Assembly (NCBI GenBank): GCA_000969725.1 | Contig: JXSR01S062413.1 | Source of the DNA: Ophiothrix spiculata | Lineage: Eukaryota > Echinodermata > Ophiuroidea > Amphilepidida > Ophiotrichidae | Direction: 5' to 3' (one strand) | DNA length: 27,268 nucleotides | Part shown: one piece after another, positions 1 through 10,571 of the stretch | Numbering within the stretch: position 1 is the first letter of the stretch | Layout of the letters: every line of letters starts with the position of its first letter | Notes under the pieces: model-generated | Seen by the model: the letters and a program-made list of their open reading frames with translations, nothing else | What the model was told of the DNA's origin: nothing | The model's database searches: none | Made by a program: the position numbers and the translations under genes

Positions 1-311
1 AAACTAATTTTAGTGGTTTTGACAAAATGACAAGCAAAAAAAAAAAAAGGTTTTTAGCAATTTTACAAGCATTTTGTGTCATATTTTATTAACAAACGAC
101 CTACATTTACGTGTTCTATTGCTTTGGATGTTCTTTTTGTGGACATTTAGGGAATTTTTGTGGACCTTTTTTGTAGATTGTCAATTTTTTTTTTGGGGGG
201 GGGGGTGAGATGCATTCACCGCATCTCCCTCCCTCCCCCCTCTTGGCTACGGGCTTGATCTCAGCACAAATTTTGACATATCTAGAATTTTCTGATAAAA
301 AATTAAAAAAT

Positions 312-590
312 GTTGATGCTTATATAGTGCTTTTCCAGAATTGATCAAAGCGCTTTACATTTATTCCGTTACCAGTAGAATATAACCAACCTACGCGGCT
401 GCCTTACAATCACAGCGCCTAGTGAGCATATTCCTAGTAACTACCGATGGTAACGCTTGGGTCAACGAAACAATTAGGATTAAATGTGTTGCCCAAGGAC
501 ATAACCCATTGGCCGTAGTGGGGCTCGAACTCACGACCTACTGATTCGGAGTCCTGCTCTGTTCCACTAGACCACACAAGCTTGATAATG
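312..590 (-). mobile_element. tRNA-derived SINE in the ETFBKMT intron
   Basis: Read on the minus strand the element opens near 582 with a tRNA-like head: an A-box-like gtggtctagtggaacag, a CGGAATC-like anticodon region and a B-box-like gtgagttcgagcccc (about 520-577). The body follows, with a cttgggcaa-type segment (minus strand of gcccaaggacataac at 491-505), and the far end has the agcgctttgatca / tatataag block at 319-358. This combination of tRNA head and conserved body is common in marine invertebrate SINEs. Target duplications were not identified, so the ends are approximate. Confidence 0.6.
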
Positions 591-822
591 CACTTCTTGT
601 GTAGACCAACCCAGATTTTAAGTCACTGACACTTGACCTCAAAATTTGTAAGATCATCAGATAAAAACAAAGTTTGAGTTTATACCAACACAAAAGGAAC
701 TTTTTTTATGCTAGGTCCTTTATAGAAAATGACAATTGACATAACATTTCCAATACATTTAATGATTTAAGTAGGGGTATAATTTAGGGCAAAATGTAGC
801 GCTGCTACCATAATCACAAAAG

Positions 823-848
823 TTTCTTTTTCTGTTTTTATTTTCCAG
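823..848 (+). promoter_or_regulatory. 3' splice site (polypyrimidine tract and AG acceptor)
   Basis: A run of about 22 mostly T/C bases leads into ttttccag, whose AG is at 847-848. Coding similarity to ETFBKMT begins immediately after it. The exon starts with the last two bases of a split codon, so the preceding intron is phase 1. The GTG at 848 is not a translation start; it straddles the splice junction. Confidence 0.8.
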
Positions 849-1195
849 TGTCTATCCAGGCCGTAAAGATGAATGCTGCTCTCAACAATGTGTCAGTGGA
901 TACCAGTACGGAGAATCTCATAGGGAGACCAATCACAAACTGGGACACTGTCCTTCTAGGTGACATGTTTTATGATAATGATTTTACTAACATGGTCTCT
1001 GATTGGTTGAAATATCTTTCATGTAAAAAAATATCAGTTTTTATTGGTGATCCTGGGAGATTTTATCTGAAAAATCATCCAATCAAAAATCAACTTGTAA
1101 AAGTTTTTGAAGCAGACTTACCAGAACATAGCCGATTGGAGAATAATGGTTTAACACAAGGGTTCGTATGGAAGCTGAAACATGACAATAGATGA
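849..1195 (+). CDS. ETFBKMT: ETFBKMT (METTL20) last coding exon, C-terminal about 115 residues
   Basis: This is the C-terminal part of electron transfer flavoprotein beta subunit lysine N-methyltransferase, a mitochondrial seven-beta-strand methyltransferase that trimethylates two lysines of ETFB and tunes electron transfer from acyl-CoA dehydrogenases. The family is recognised from several blocks compared, from memory, with the human protein. SIQAVKMNAALN matches the region after strand 3 (DIDP.A..AI.LN). WDTVLLGDMFYDNDF carries the D-x-x-Y post-II motif of this methyltransferase family. IGDPGR and the terminal ENNGLTQGFVWKL match IGDPGR and ENSGLT...VWGF. The frame runs unbroken to TGA at 1193-1195. 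The family is about 260 residues, so the N-terminal half, with the mitochondrial presequence and the SAM-binding GxGxG loop, must be encoded upstream of the window. The exon looks intact. The sister family METTL21/22 is less likely because the IGDPGR and GLT..VW blocks are typical of ETFBKMT. Confidence 0.88.
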
Positions 1196-1876
1196 CATCA
1201 GACTCTGTGGGAGGGGGCATTGGACATTCACATACAAGGGGTTTCAAAAAGTTTAAACTTTACCCATAAGAAATAGAACCAGGAACATAATTTTATTATG
1301 AGATACTTAAGGCATCTCTGCATTGTCAATGTGCAAAGCAACAAATTTCTCCCACTTTAGCTTATTGTAGGGAACCTCTCTATTGAAAAATCCATTATTA
1401 TACTTCAGTGAAAATCAACATTTTCAGGTCGGACATGTTTTATAACGCCATTGTGACGTCTTTCATTGACCAATTAACATAGCTTTGGTATCAGTGGAAA
1501 GAGGAAACCCTTGGTATTAAACAACTAAACTTTGGGTGTGTCACTATGATTTACTGGGCCCTTTAATCCTGAAAATGCAGGGAATTCATTATGCCGCATG
1601 TCCCTATTACTTCCATGCAGCTTATGTTTTAAGCGGGTAGGTAGATGGCATCAATCACCACCTGCAAAGAAAGTAAAACTACTCATGGCACAGTTTCTGC
1701 ACCATAATGTACATAAAGACGACATATAGGTCCATCCCTTCTCGGTAAAATTTGAAACTTTTTGATACCTCCTCATATATGGGTAGGATATCTATGTCCT
1801 GTTGTCAAGGCTACCTTTTTGCAACCTCTCCCGCTGTTCTTTAGTTCCTCCATTGCAGCATAATTCAGATCTATTA
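1196..1876 (+). other. 3' UTR and downstream flank of ETFBKMT, no other gene seen
   Basis: Unique AT-rich sequence after the stop codon. The first exact AATAAA on this strand that I notice after the stop is at 1897-1902, inside a TAA-repeat, with another at 1968-1973; whether either is used as the polyadenylation signal cannot be told. No open frame of note and no repeat family was recognised here. Confidence 0.4.
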
Positions 1877-1975
1877 TAATATATAATAATAATAATAATA
1901 AAAACACATTTGTAAGCGCATTCTGTCAAAGACCGCAATGCGCTTTACAACAAAATATGCAAAACAGAATAAATA
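1877..1975. repeat. (TAA)n tract plus SINE-like 'gcgctttaca' fragment
   Basis: A TAA microsatellite (about 1883-1902) leads into a segment ending caatgcgctttacaac, which resembles the caaagcgctttacat block of the SINE at 312-590. It looks like a truncated or related dispersed repeat rather than a full SINE, because no tRNA-like head is seen beside it. The neighbouring 2000-2625 is AT-rich unique sequence with nothing recognised. Confidence 0.45.
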
Positions 1976-2628
1976 GCCAGCCCCATACACAAAAGATAAA
2001 ATGTTAAAAGATCAAGATGCACACTCCAATACACTATAAAAAGATCGGAAAAAAATACCTAACTTACACATTAAAATAGCCTACATTAATATCATAAACA
2101 CTACTTACACAAGGCATAATATTAACAAGTTAAAAGTCACAGCAAAAATGAAACCATTTGTGTGTTATAATCGACTCCCACTCTGAGCAAAAGTAAGAAA
2201 TTTGACTCCTATGAGAGAAACTTGTCAAGATGTTAAAGAATTATCAACTTTTCACTTTAAACGTAGTCCAATTTTCAAAATGTCACCCAAAATGTTCTGG
2301 TCTGTTCCTGAAACCTTACTTTTCACAAAAAAAACTTTTCTTTAAACTCACATTTTGGTCAAATTCAATTGTCCCAAAATCATAATTTGCTTTTAGTTTT
2401 ATCATCAAGCTAAAATAAAGTTTCTGAATAAAACAAAATAAAATGTTTTTAGCTTAATAGTTTTATGAGTTATTGTATTTCTCAAATATTAGGTACTAGG
2501 GTACCTAATATATCCACATTTCATCCCATAGGGTTTGCAGCCTTAGGATGCACATTGGTAAAATGAAAATGTTAGCATTCACCGATCCTCCTGTATATAC
2601 TCTCTTTGTTTAATATCTTATGCTATTA

Positions 2629-2993
2629 GGCCAAGTAACAAAAATAACCAGTTGATCATCCCCGTCCCCACCAACTTTTCAGAAATTCCAAAACCTTTTG
2701 TTATTTTTATTCCTTTGCTTGATTGCTTAATATCAGAAGAGGTTGAGATGTAAAAAGTATATACAAGTGTTTGGGTATCATTCATAAACTCATTTAACAC
2801 AATTTTGGGGTAGTAGGTGTAGAGAAATGAGGAAATAACATTGGCCTCCTCGTAATGTGGCAAACATTCAGCTGTTGAAAATTAGCCCAAGATGAATAGT
2901 AAATTGCTGAAAAAATAACAAATAATAAGGACCTCCCTCACCAACTTTTTAAAAAAGTCTGGACAATCAACTTGTAATTTTTGTTACTTGGCC
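2629..2993. mobile_element. PIF/Harbinger-type MITE, 365 bp, TTA target duplication
   Basis: Both ends begin GGCCAAGTAACAAAAAT when read inward. After the first 17 identical bases the arms stay similar for about 12 more (A-C/A-AGTTGAT). The element is flanked by TTA at 2626-2628 and again at 2994-2996. A GGCC start plus a 3-bp TWA target duplication is the signature of the PIF/Harbinger superfamily. There is no transposase, so it is non-autonomous. An open frame on the minus strand inside it is not gene-like. Confidence 0.75.
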
Positions 2994-2996
2994 TTA

Positions 2997-4080
2997 TGCT
3001 TGGTAATCTGCTGTCAGGCTTGTAGCTGCAAGTTTAAAATGGTTGTACCAAACCATATTTTCACAAACGGGGAAAAAAATAGAAAAGAAAAATAGGTTTT
3101 CAGCAGGTTCTATGCATTTGTTTTACAAAATATAGATAGTTTTAAGGATTCTTATGTGTTTTTTCTTACTATATTGTAGTCTGTGTTACAGACCAAGAAA
3201 CTGTACTAGTGAAACAAACTAACTCCAACCCACTAATCATGCTATAAATAGGAAACCAGACCCTCGGTCGCTGCGCTCCCTCGGACTCAAATTTTGCTGC
3301 GCAAACTTTTCACTGATAGCTAGTGCCTTCGGAGCTTGTTGGTCTGTGGACATTACCGACGGTCTTTGGCAAAGACTAACATTTTTGGGATGTGGTTTCT
3401 ATCCATTACCCTGGTTACAGGCCTGCCTGTAATTTAACCAATTTAACCAATACAGCTTCATATGAACCAAAAATGTATTAACCATTCCTTGTTTTTACTA
3501 TAAGAAACTATTCTGCTGCCCTCACAATATCCTATCAGTATTTATAGAGGGTTGTACCACACACTATTTCAGCCCACTTATATTTTGTTTAAAAATTGTA
3601 GCGCAACTGTCCCTACAAAAGTGAGGGTGTACTTTACTGCATACTTTTCAACAACTCTATTTTACTAGGAGTTACTCTTATTTTTGAATTTTCTAAATAC
3701 GAAAACAGGTATGCTTATCATGGTAAAGATATGTATTGAAGAATTACAAATGATAATTAAGATTTTAAAAGTTTTTGATGGAGTGTTTTATGTTGCCATT
3801 GCTGTTACTAGCATTTGAAGTCTCATTTATCATTTGTAACTCCTTCATAAGAGCTCATAAGTATCTGTCCTACAGTCTGGCAATATCTGAACATATAGTT
3901 CAAAAATCTATGATCTGAACAATATCGGATTATCCAAACTGCACAAATTTTTGAGATTACGAAAAAAAGAAGCATCAACTTTTTTCAAGAAGCTGTTGAC
4001 GCCATTCTGAAGATGTTTCTTAAAACAAAATCATCAATAGTCAATAGTCAGAATGAAAGTATAATTAAGAGGCTCTACTT
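2997..4080. other. gene-free flank, weak foldback at 3246-3408 only
   Basis: AT-rich DNA without a credible coding frame. A short imperfect inverted match (ataggaaacca near 3248 against tggtttctat near 3396) brackets a GC-richer patch at 3262-3350, but the arms are too short to call an element. Confidence 0.35.
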
Positions 4081-4440
4081 CATATCCCGGGGGGGGGGGG
4101 GTACTCCACTTTGGTCTGAACGGGGGTGTGCGGCTCGGACCGTGGAACCCATACCCATCTTTAAGGGTAATTTTTCAGAAAAAGTGCACCCATGTTAAGG
4201 GATTTTGCTCCAAAAATAGGCTGATTTTTCAAAAATAATCTGGGTTCGCAATGCGAGCCCAGAAAATTTTCATTTTGGGGGGACCATTTTAGCGGGTTTT
4301 TTTATTGAAAATGTGACCCATGTCTAGGGATTTTGGTGCTAAAAATGGGACCATGTTCAGGGATTTTTTGTGAAAAATTAACCCACTCCAGCAGCACATC
4401 CTGTATACCTTATATATCCCCCCATCCCTGGGCTTCGTAT
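4081..4440. repeat. dispersed repeat starting with a 13-G tract
   Basis: A run of 13 G (4089-4101) is followed by gtactccactttggtctga and a gtgcggctcggacc segment, then several reiterated variants of 'acccatgt..agggatttt' (about 4186, 4316, 4350). This internally repetitive pattern looks like a dispersed repeat family rather than unique DNA. I cannot place it in a named class. A 61-codon open frame crossing the G-tract is a by-product. Confidence 0.4.
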
Positions 4441-4539
4441 GCATGCCAAAAATTTTGATAGTCTGCCAAGTGTAAGTATGGAAATTGATCTCTCTTGTTA
4501 GATTTGATGCTCTCTAACTAAGATTGAATATTTGATCTA

Positions 4540-4704
4540 AGAGCTTGGTCACAATAATCGTACAAACAGCTTACGAGCAGTGTTTAGTGCATTTAACAGG
4601 ACCACGAGCAGTGAGTAAAGCGAGCAGCGAGGGCATCGTGTGGTCCTATTTATGGGCTAAACACTGCTCGTAAGCTGTTCGTACGATTATTGTGACCAAG
4701 CTAT
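4540..4704. mobile_element. foldback MITE, arms about 65 nt, inside the satellite
   Basis: The sequence reads agcttggtcacaataatcg inward from 4542 and, on the other strand, inward from 4702. The arms remain almost identical for about 45 bases (one difference near 4564) and stay pairable into aggaccacg / cgtgtggtcct near 4600-4607 and 4638-4646, leaving a loop of about 30 bases. Satellite sequence adjoins both sides. The flanks would fit a TA duplication (4538-4539 and 4705-4706), as in Tc1/mariner-like elements, but two bases are weak evidence. Confidence 0.7.
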
Positions 4705-5087
4705 TAGATGGGTTATTCTCTAAGCTAAAATTGAATTAGCCATATTAAATGTGTCTTTCTCTTACTTTAGATGATACGAATATTCAATGAGTCATTTTCA
4801 AACCTACCATTGAATTTTCAATCTTTTAGATGGGTCTTTCTTCAACCTAAGATGGAACTTTCAATCTTAAAATTATCTTTCTCTGACCGAAGATTTAATT
4901 TATAATCTGAAATTGATCTTTCTGTAACCTAAAATTTAATTAGCAATCTTAGGTTGATTTTACTCTATGTAATTTGACTTAGCAATCTTAAAGGGGTTTT
5001 TTCACTTTAGATGGGTCTTGCTCTACCCGAAGATCTAATTGTCAATCTTGGACAGGTCTTTCTCTAACCCAAGATAGAATTAGCAAT

Positions 5088-5830
5088 CTTAAATGGGTCT
5101 TTCTCTTAACCAAGATTTAATTCAATTGGATTTTGAATCTTTTGTTAAAATCTTTCCTAGAAGTGAGCTTTTTCACATGTTGGTCATGCTAATGCAGTGT
5201 TTCCAGACTTGTGCTTTTCTGATGTTTAGACCACTTTCACTACTGGGTTTTTATGTAGGGCTTTGTTTAGCCTAAGATATAATCTTGAATCTTACATGGT
5301 TCTTTATGTAACCTATAATTAAAGTAGCAATCTCAGTTGGGTCTTTCTCTAACCTATGATTAAATTAGCAATCTTAAATGGGTCTTTCTCTAACCCAAGA
5401 TTTAATTCAATTGGATTTTGAATCTTTTGTTAAAATCTTTCCTAGAAGTGAGCTTTTTCACATGTTGGTCATACTAATGCAGAATTTCCAGACTTGTGCT
5501 TTTCTGATGTTTAGACCACTTTCACTACTGGGTTTTTATGTAGGGCTTGGTTTAGCCTAAGATATAATCTTGAATCTTACATGGTTCTTTATGTAACCTA
5601 TGATTAAATTACCAATCTCAGTTGAGTCTTTCTCTAACCTAAGATTGAATTAGCAATCTTAAATGGGTCTTTCTCTAACCCAAGATTTAATTTCAATTGG
5701 ATTTTAAATCTTTTGTTAATGTTTTTCCTAGAAGTGAGCTTTTTCACATGTTGGTCATGCTAATGCAGAATTTCCAGACTTGTGCTTTTCTAATGTTCAG
5801 ACCACTTTCACTACTGGATTTTTATTCACC
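5088..5830. repeat. 285-bp higher-order tandem repeat, about 2.6 copies
   Basis: Blocks starting near 5088, 5373 and 5658 are nearly identical. Each combines satellite monomers with a non-satellite segment of about 130 bases (gaagtgagctttttcacatg ... ccactttcactactgg). The third copy stops after about 170 bases and then diverges. The first two copies differ at only a few positions, so the duplication is much younger than the surrounding decayed satellite. The two near-identical 60-codon open frames are consequences of this duplication, not evidence for a gene family. Confidence 0.85.
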
Positions 5831-6618
5831 TATACAGGTTTTTTTTTTTTTATAAATTAGTGTTTTTCCTAATTTAAGTTCGATTTTTCAACTTTATCAA
5901 GATAGAACTAGCAACCAAATGTAGGTCTTTCTGTAACCAATGATTGAATTTACAATCTTAGATGGGTCTTCCACTATCCTCAAGCTTAGATGGACCTTTT
6001 TCCAACATATGATTGAATTAACAATCGTCACTGATCGTAGGTCGTTCTTTCCCTAACTTAAGATTTAATTAGCAATCTTAAATTGGTCTTTCTCTTTAGA
6101 TTTGATGGGTCTTTTGCTAACCCAAGATTGAATAAGCCATCTTGGATTTGGTCTTTATCTGATTTAAGATTGAATGTTTGAAGAATCATTCTTTAAACTA
6201 CAATCTTAGACGGGCCTTTCTTTAACATGAGATTAAGTTTTCAATCTTAAAAAGATGGATTTTTCTCCAATATAAGATTGAATTAGCAATCATGGGTCTT
6301 TCCGTACCCTAAGATTTAATTGTCAATCTTGGACAGGTCTTTCTCTAACCCAAGATTGAATTTCAATTGAATTTGAAATCTTTTCCTAATTTAAGTTGGA
6401 TTTTCAACTTTTTTCAACCTTAGGATGACTTTTAAATCTTAGATGGGTCTAACCGAAAAGTGAATTAGCAATCTTAGAGCGGTCTTTTCCTAATGTACGA
6501 TTGAATTTTTAATATTTTTAAAATGGGTCGTTTCTTTATTAAAGATAGATTTTTCAACCTTATCTGAGATTGAATTGGCAATTGGTCTTTCTCTAACCAA
6601 AGATTGAATTAGCAATCT

Positions 6619-8790
6619 TAGATAGTTTTTAAAACCTTTAATTGAATTAATTAATATTAGACTTAATTTTTATTCTGAAATTGATCGTTTCCGAATCAAA
6701 TATTGAATTTTGGATCTTATATGTGTCTTTGTTAAGTTTGAGATCGACCTAGTTCCAAGATGGTGCTTTCTATAGCCAGAGATTGAATCTTCAATCAGAA
6801 ATAAATTCAATCTTAGATGGGACTTTCTTTCTCTAGCCTAAGATAAATTAGCAATATGGAATGGGTATTTCGCTAATTAATATCAAACTATTTTTTTAAA
6901 TTGGTCGTTTCCGAATCAAGTATTGAATTTTGGATGTTGGATGTCTTTGTCTAGTTCAAGGTCGACATACTCTTAAATCCAAGATGGTGCTTTCTCTAAC
7001 CTAAGATTGAAGTTTCATTCTTAGATAAATTCAGTCATAGATGGGTCTTTCTTTAACCTTAGATTCAATATTCTATCTTAGATTGCTAAAGAACGGCCCA
7101 TCCGAGATTTAATTTATCTAAGATGGAAACTTAGGGAAAGACCCGTGTATCTTTGCTAATTAATCTAAGGTTAAAGAACGACCCATCTAAGATTGAATTT
7201 TTTCAAGATTGAAAGAACGGCCATCTAAGATTGAATTTACCTAACAATGATTTTTTTATCTTAGATAAATTCAATTCAATCTTAGATAGAAACTCTCTAA
7301 CCTAAGACTGAATTAGCAACCTTTAAAGATGGGTCTTCCTCTATCAATATTACATGGGTCTTACTCTAACCTCATGTGACACTTTCAATCTAAGATGGGT
7401 CTTTCTCTAACCTGACATAACTGAATTAAAAATGTTAGGTAGGTCTTTGTTTAGCCTAAGATATAATCTTGAATCTTACACGGTTCTTTCTGTAAACTAA
7501 AATCACATTAGCAATCTCAGTTGGATCTTTCTCTAACCTAAGATTGAATTAGCAATCTTGCTAGCCTAAAATTAAATAAGCAATCTCAGATTGGTCTTTC
7601 TCTAATCCAAGATTAATTGAATTAGCAATCTTACATGGGTCCTTCTGTAACTTAAAATTGAATTAGCAATCTTTGGTCTTTCTTTAACCTAAAATTAAAT
7701 TAGCAATCTTAGATTGGTCATTCTTTAACGCAAGATTGAATTGGCAATCTCAGATGGGTCTTTTTCAAACCTAAGATTGAATTAGCAATCTTACATGGGA
7801 CTTTCTCTAACCTAAGATTGAATTAGCAATCTCAGATGAGACTTTCTCTAACCTAAGATTGAATTAGCGATCTCAGATGGGTCTTTTTCTAACCTAAGAT
7901 TGAAATAGTAATCTCAGATGAGTTTTTCTCTAAACTAAGATTGATTTAGCGATCTCAGATGTGTGTTTTTCTAACCTAAGATTGAATTAGCGATCTTAGA
8001 TAGTCTTTCTCAAACCTTTAATTGAATTAATAAGGTCTAATATTAGACTGAATTTTTATTCTGAAATTGATCGTTTTCAGAATCAAATATTGAATTTCGG
8101 ATCTTTTATGGGTTTTTGTCATGTTCAAAATCGACATACTTTTAAAACCAAGATGGTGCTTTCTCTAGCCAGAGATTGAATCTTCAATCTTAAATAAATT
8201 CAATCTTAAATGGGTCTTTCTTTCTCTAGCCTAAGATAAATTAGCAATCTGAAATTGGTATTTCGCTAATTGATATTAAACTTTTTTTTTTAAATTGGTC
8301 GTTTCCGAATCAAGTATTGAATTTTGTATCTTGGATGTCTTTGTCTAGTTCAAGGTCGACATACTCTTAAATCCAAGATGGTGCTTTCTCTATTCTCTAA
8401 CCTGAGATTGAAGTTTCAATCTTAGATAAATTCAGTCATAGATGGGTCTTTCCTTATCCTTAGATTCAATATTCTCTCTTAGGTTGCTATCATTAAAGAA
8501 CGGCCCATCTGAGATTTAATTTATTTAAGATTGAAAGAAAGGCCCATCTAAGATTGAATTTACTTAAGATTGAAGTTGTAATCTTAGATAAATTCAAGAT
8601 AGAATCTCTCTAACCTAAGACTGAATTAGTAATCTTTAAAGATTGGTCTTTCTCTATTAATATTACATGGGTCTTTCTCTATCAATATTACATGGGTCTT
8701 TCTCTAACCTCATGTGACACTTTCAATCTAAGATGGGTCTTTCTCCAACCTAACATAACTGAATTAAAAGTATCTAAAGACCCATGTAAC
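6619..8790. repeat. pair of about 0.8-kb direct duplicates (6619-7440 and 7997-8790)
   Basis: The two segments share the same order of rare landmarks, including gtcgacatactcttaaatcc (near 6961 and 8355) and the reversed block around agaacggcccatc. Offsets are 1,378 to 1,394 bases, showing small indels. The intervening 7441-7996 holds ordinary monomers. This is a large-scale duplication inside the satellite. Confidence 0.75.
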
Positions 8791-9475
8791 TTAACTAATT
8801 AATCAAAGGTTAAAGAACGACCCATCTAAGATTTGAATATATCTAAGATTGAAAGAACGGCCCATCAAAGATTGAATTTACCTAAGATTGAAGTTGTAAT
8901 CTTAGATGAATTCAAGATAGAATCTCTCTAACCAAAGACTGAATTAGCAACCTCTAAAGATGGGTCTTTCTCTATCAATATTACATGGGTCTTTCTCTAT
9001 CAATATTACATGGGTCTTTCTCTATCAATATTACATGGGTCTTTCTCTATCAATATTACATGGGTCTTACTCTAACCTCATGTGACACTTTCAATCTAAG
9101 ATGGGTCTTTCTCTAACCTGACATAACTGAATTAAAAATATCTAAAGACCCATGTAACTTAACTAATTAATCAAAGGTTAAAGAACGACCCATCTAAGAT
9201 TTGAATATATCTAAGATTGAAAGAACGGCCCATCAAAGATTGAATTTACCTAAGATTGAAGTTGTAATCTTAGATGAATTCAAGATAGAATCTCTCTAAC
9301 CAAAATGGGTCTTTCTCTATCAATATTACATGGGTCTTTCTCTATCAATATTACATGGGTCTTTCTCTAACCTCATGTGACACTTTCAATCTAAGATTGG
9401 TCTTTCTCTAACCTAACAAAACTGAATTAACATTGTTAGGTAGGTCTTTGTTTAGCCTATAAGATATAATATTGA
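8761..9475. repeat. about 368-bp tandem duplication inside the satellite
   Basis: The segment beginning tatctaaagacccatgtaac at 8771 recurs at 9139 with nearly the same downstream sequence, including the reversed-orientation monomers and gatgaattcaagatagaatc. It is flanked by the 25-bp sub-array, which has different copy number in each block. Confidence 0.75.
8961..9060 (+). repeat. 25-bp sub-array, four exact units
   Basis: Units start at 8961, 8986, 9011 and 9036, and a fifth begins at 9061 and then diverges. Each reads tgggtctttctctatcaata plus ttaca. One to two copies of the same unit are seen near 8642-8700 and 9305-9355. The exact identity of four consecutive copies points to recent slippage or unequal exchange. 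Confidence 0.88.
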
Positions 9476-9632
9476 ATCTTACGCGGTTCTTTCTGTAACC
9501 TAAAATCAAATTTGCAATCTCAGTTGGGTTTTTCTCTAACCTCAGATTGAATTAGCAATCTTAAATGGGTCTTTCTTTACCCTAAAATTAAATAAGCAAT
9601 CTCAGATTGGTCTTTCTCTAATCCAAGATTAA

Positions 9633-10389
9633 GGGTAAAGGGAATCCATCTGCTCAGGAGAATGTGAATCCTAACTATTTTTTAATCATGAAAAGATAAA
9701 TAGTTTCCACTGCCTTTGTGGGGACTCGAACCATGGATTATGGCAGGGGTTAGTCATGCATTACGAAGCGAGGGATCTATCGCTGAGCTATAAAAGCAGC
9801 GTTGAGATCGTGATCTAAAATCTAAAACATAAACATTAGAATGCCGTATTTTTCTTTTGTTTACATAAAAATTGCAATTTTTGCCTCCTTGAAATGCTCA
9901 ATTTGTAAGTAAATTATGCAAATGCTTATATCAGACAAAATGTAGATAATGTAGATACTTAAAACAGGAAATTCACAGCTCAAACAGGGCTCGGAGTCGT
10001 AATTCACGTCCGGATTTTCGGGTAAAACAACGCGGGTTTGTTACATTATCATTCAAAATCAACTCAGCATATTTATAAAATATTGTTTGTAATTCAATAA
10101 GAAGTATCAAGCCTACAATCTGTCAAAATTTGAAACCAGTCAAATTGTTCGAACATCATGAAATTATGAAGTTTCGGCGAAAAAGGGTCAACTTTTTCGA
10201 AGTAGTCTTTAGGCGTCATTTTGACCTTGATAATGGACGTGAAATCACTGGTAAAAATTCCATGTATAAATTAGAGACTCTATTCAATATGTACGCCAAC
10301 AATTTTGATATTCTGATAGGTGTAAGTAGGTAAAAACTTGCAGTAAACATGACATTCAGCCGAGCGAGACGTTTTTAGGGACTGTAGCC
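9633..10389. mobile_element. TTAA-flanked non-autonomous DNA element, 757 bp
   Basis: The satellite text is interrupted here and resumes. TTAA is present on both sides (9629-9632 and 10390-10393). A sister block of the array carries the uninterrupted site with a single TTAA at 7613-7616 and the same flanks (ccaagattaattgaattagc). Insertion with TTAA duplication is therefore directly visible. The ends are loosely inverted: GGGTAAAG against GGCTACAG, then catctgctcaggagaatgtg against cgtctcgctcggctgaatgt. TTAA targets are used by piggyBac and Kolobok; the GGG start argues against classical piggyBac ends (CCC). No transposase frame; the 67-codon frame at 10130-10333 is not recognisable. Confidence 0.75.
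9711..9797 (-). pseudogene. tRNA-like sequence (Thr-like) inside the TTAA element
   Basis: On the minus strand: an A-box-like tagctcagcgatagatcc, an anticodon-like cgcttcgtaatgc with CGT at the anticodon position, and a B-box-like ggttcgagtcccc. Possible acceptor bases gctttta (9797-9791) and caaaggc (9718-9712) pair imperfectly. About 19 extra bases separate the anticodon arm from the T arm, and the T stem pairs poorly, so this is a decayed tRNA or a tRNA-derived SINE head, not a working tRNA gene. Confidence 0.55.
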
Positions 10390-10571
10390 TTAATTGAATT
10401 AGCAATCTTACATGGGTCCTTCTGTAACCTAAAATTGAATTAGCAATCTTGGGTCTTTCTTTAACATATATAAGATTGAACATTCTTTAACGCAAGACTG
10501 AATGAGCAATCTCAGATGTGTCTTTTTCTAATCTAAGATTAATAAGCAGTCTTAAGTGGGACTTTCTCTAA

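Larger units (their letters stand above)
1..848 (+). other. ETFBKMT: 3' part of the intron before the last ETFBKMT exon
   Basis: This stretch ends in a pyrimidine-rich tract and a CAG acceptor directly before recognisable coding sequence, so it is read as intron. I see no other exon in it. It holds a short A-run near 39-48, a T/G-run near 187-206 followed by a C-rich patch, and a tRNA-derived SINE at about 312-590 on the opposite strand. The donor site lies left of the window, so the intron's full length is unknown. Confidence 0.6.

Noticed and set aside
848-850. GTG as translation start of the ETFBKMT frame
   Set aside because: It spans the AG of the splice acceptor, and the protein similarity begins in the middle of the family's methyltransferase fold, so the segment is an internal-to-terminal exon.
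3246-3408. Foldback MITE around the GC-richer patch
   Set aside because: The inverted match is about ten bases with a gap and no target duplication was found.
5093-5560. Two near-identical 60-codon frames as a small gene family
   Set aside because: They arise from the 285-bp tandem duplication, the third copy does not keep the frame, and the start lies in satellite sequence.
9711-9797. Functional tRNA-Thr gene
   Set aside because: Extra bases lie between the anticodon and T arms and the T stem pairs poorly; best read as a remnant.
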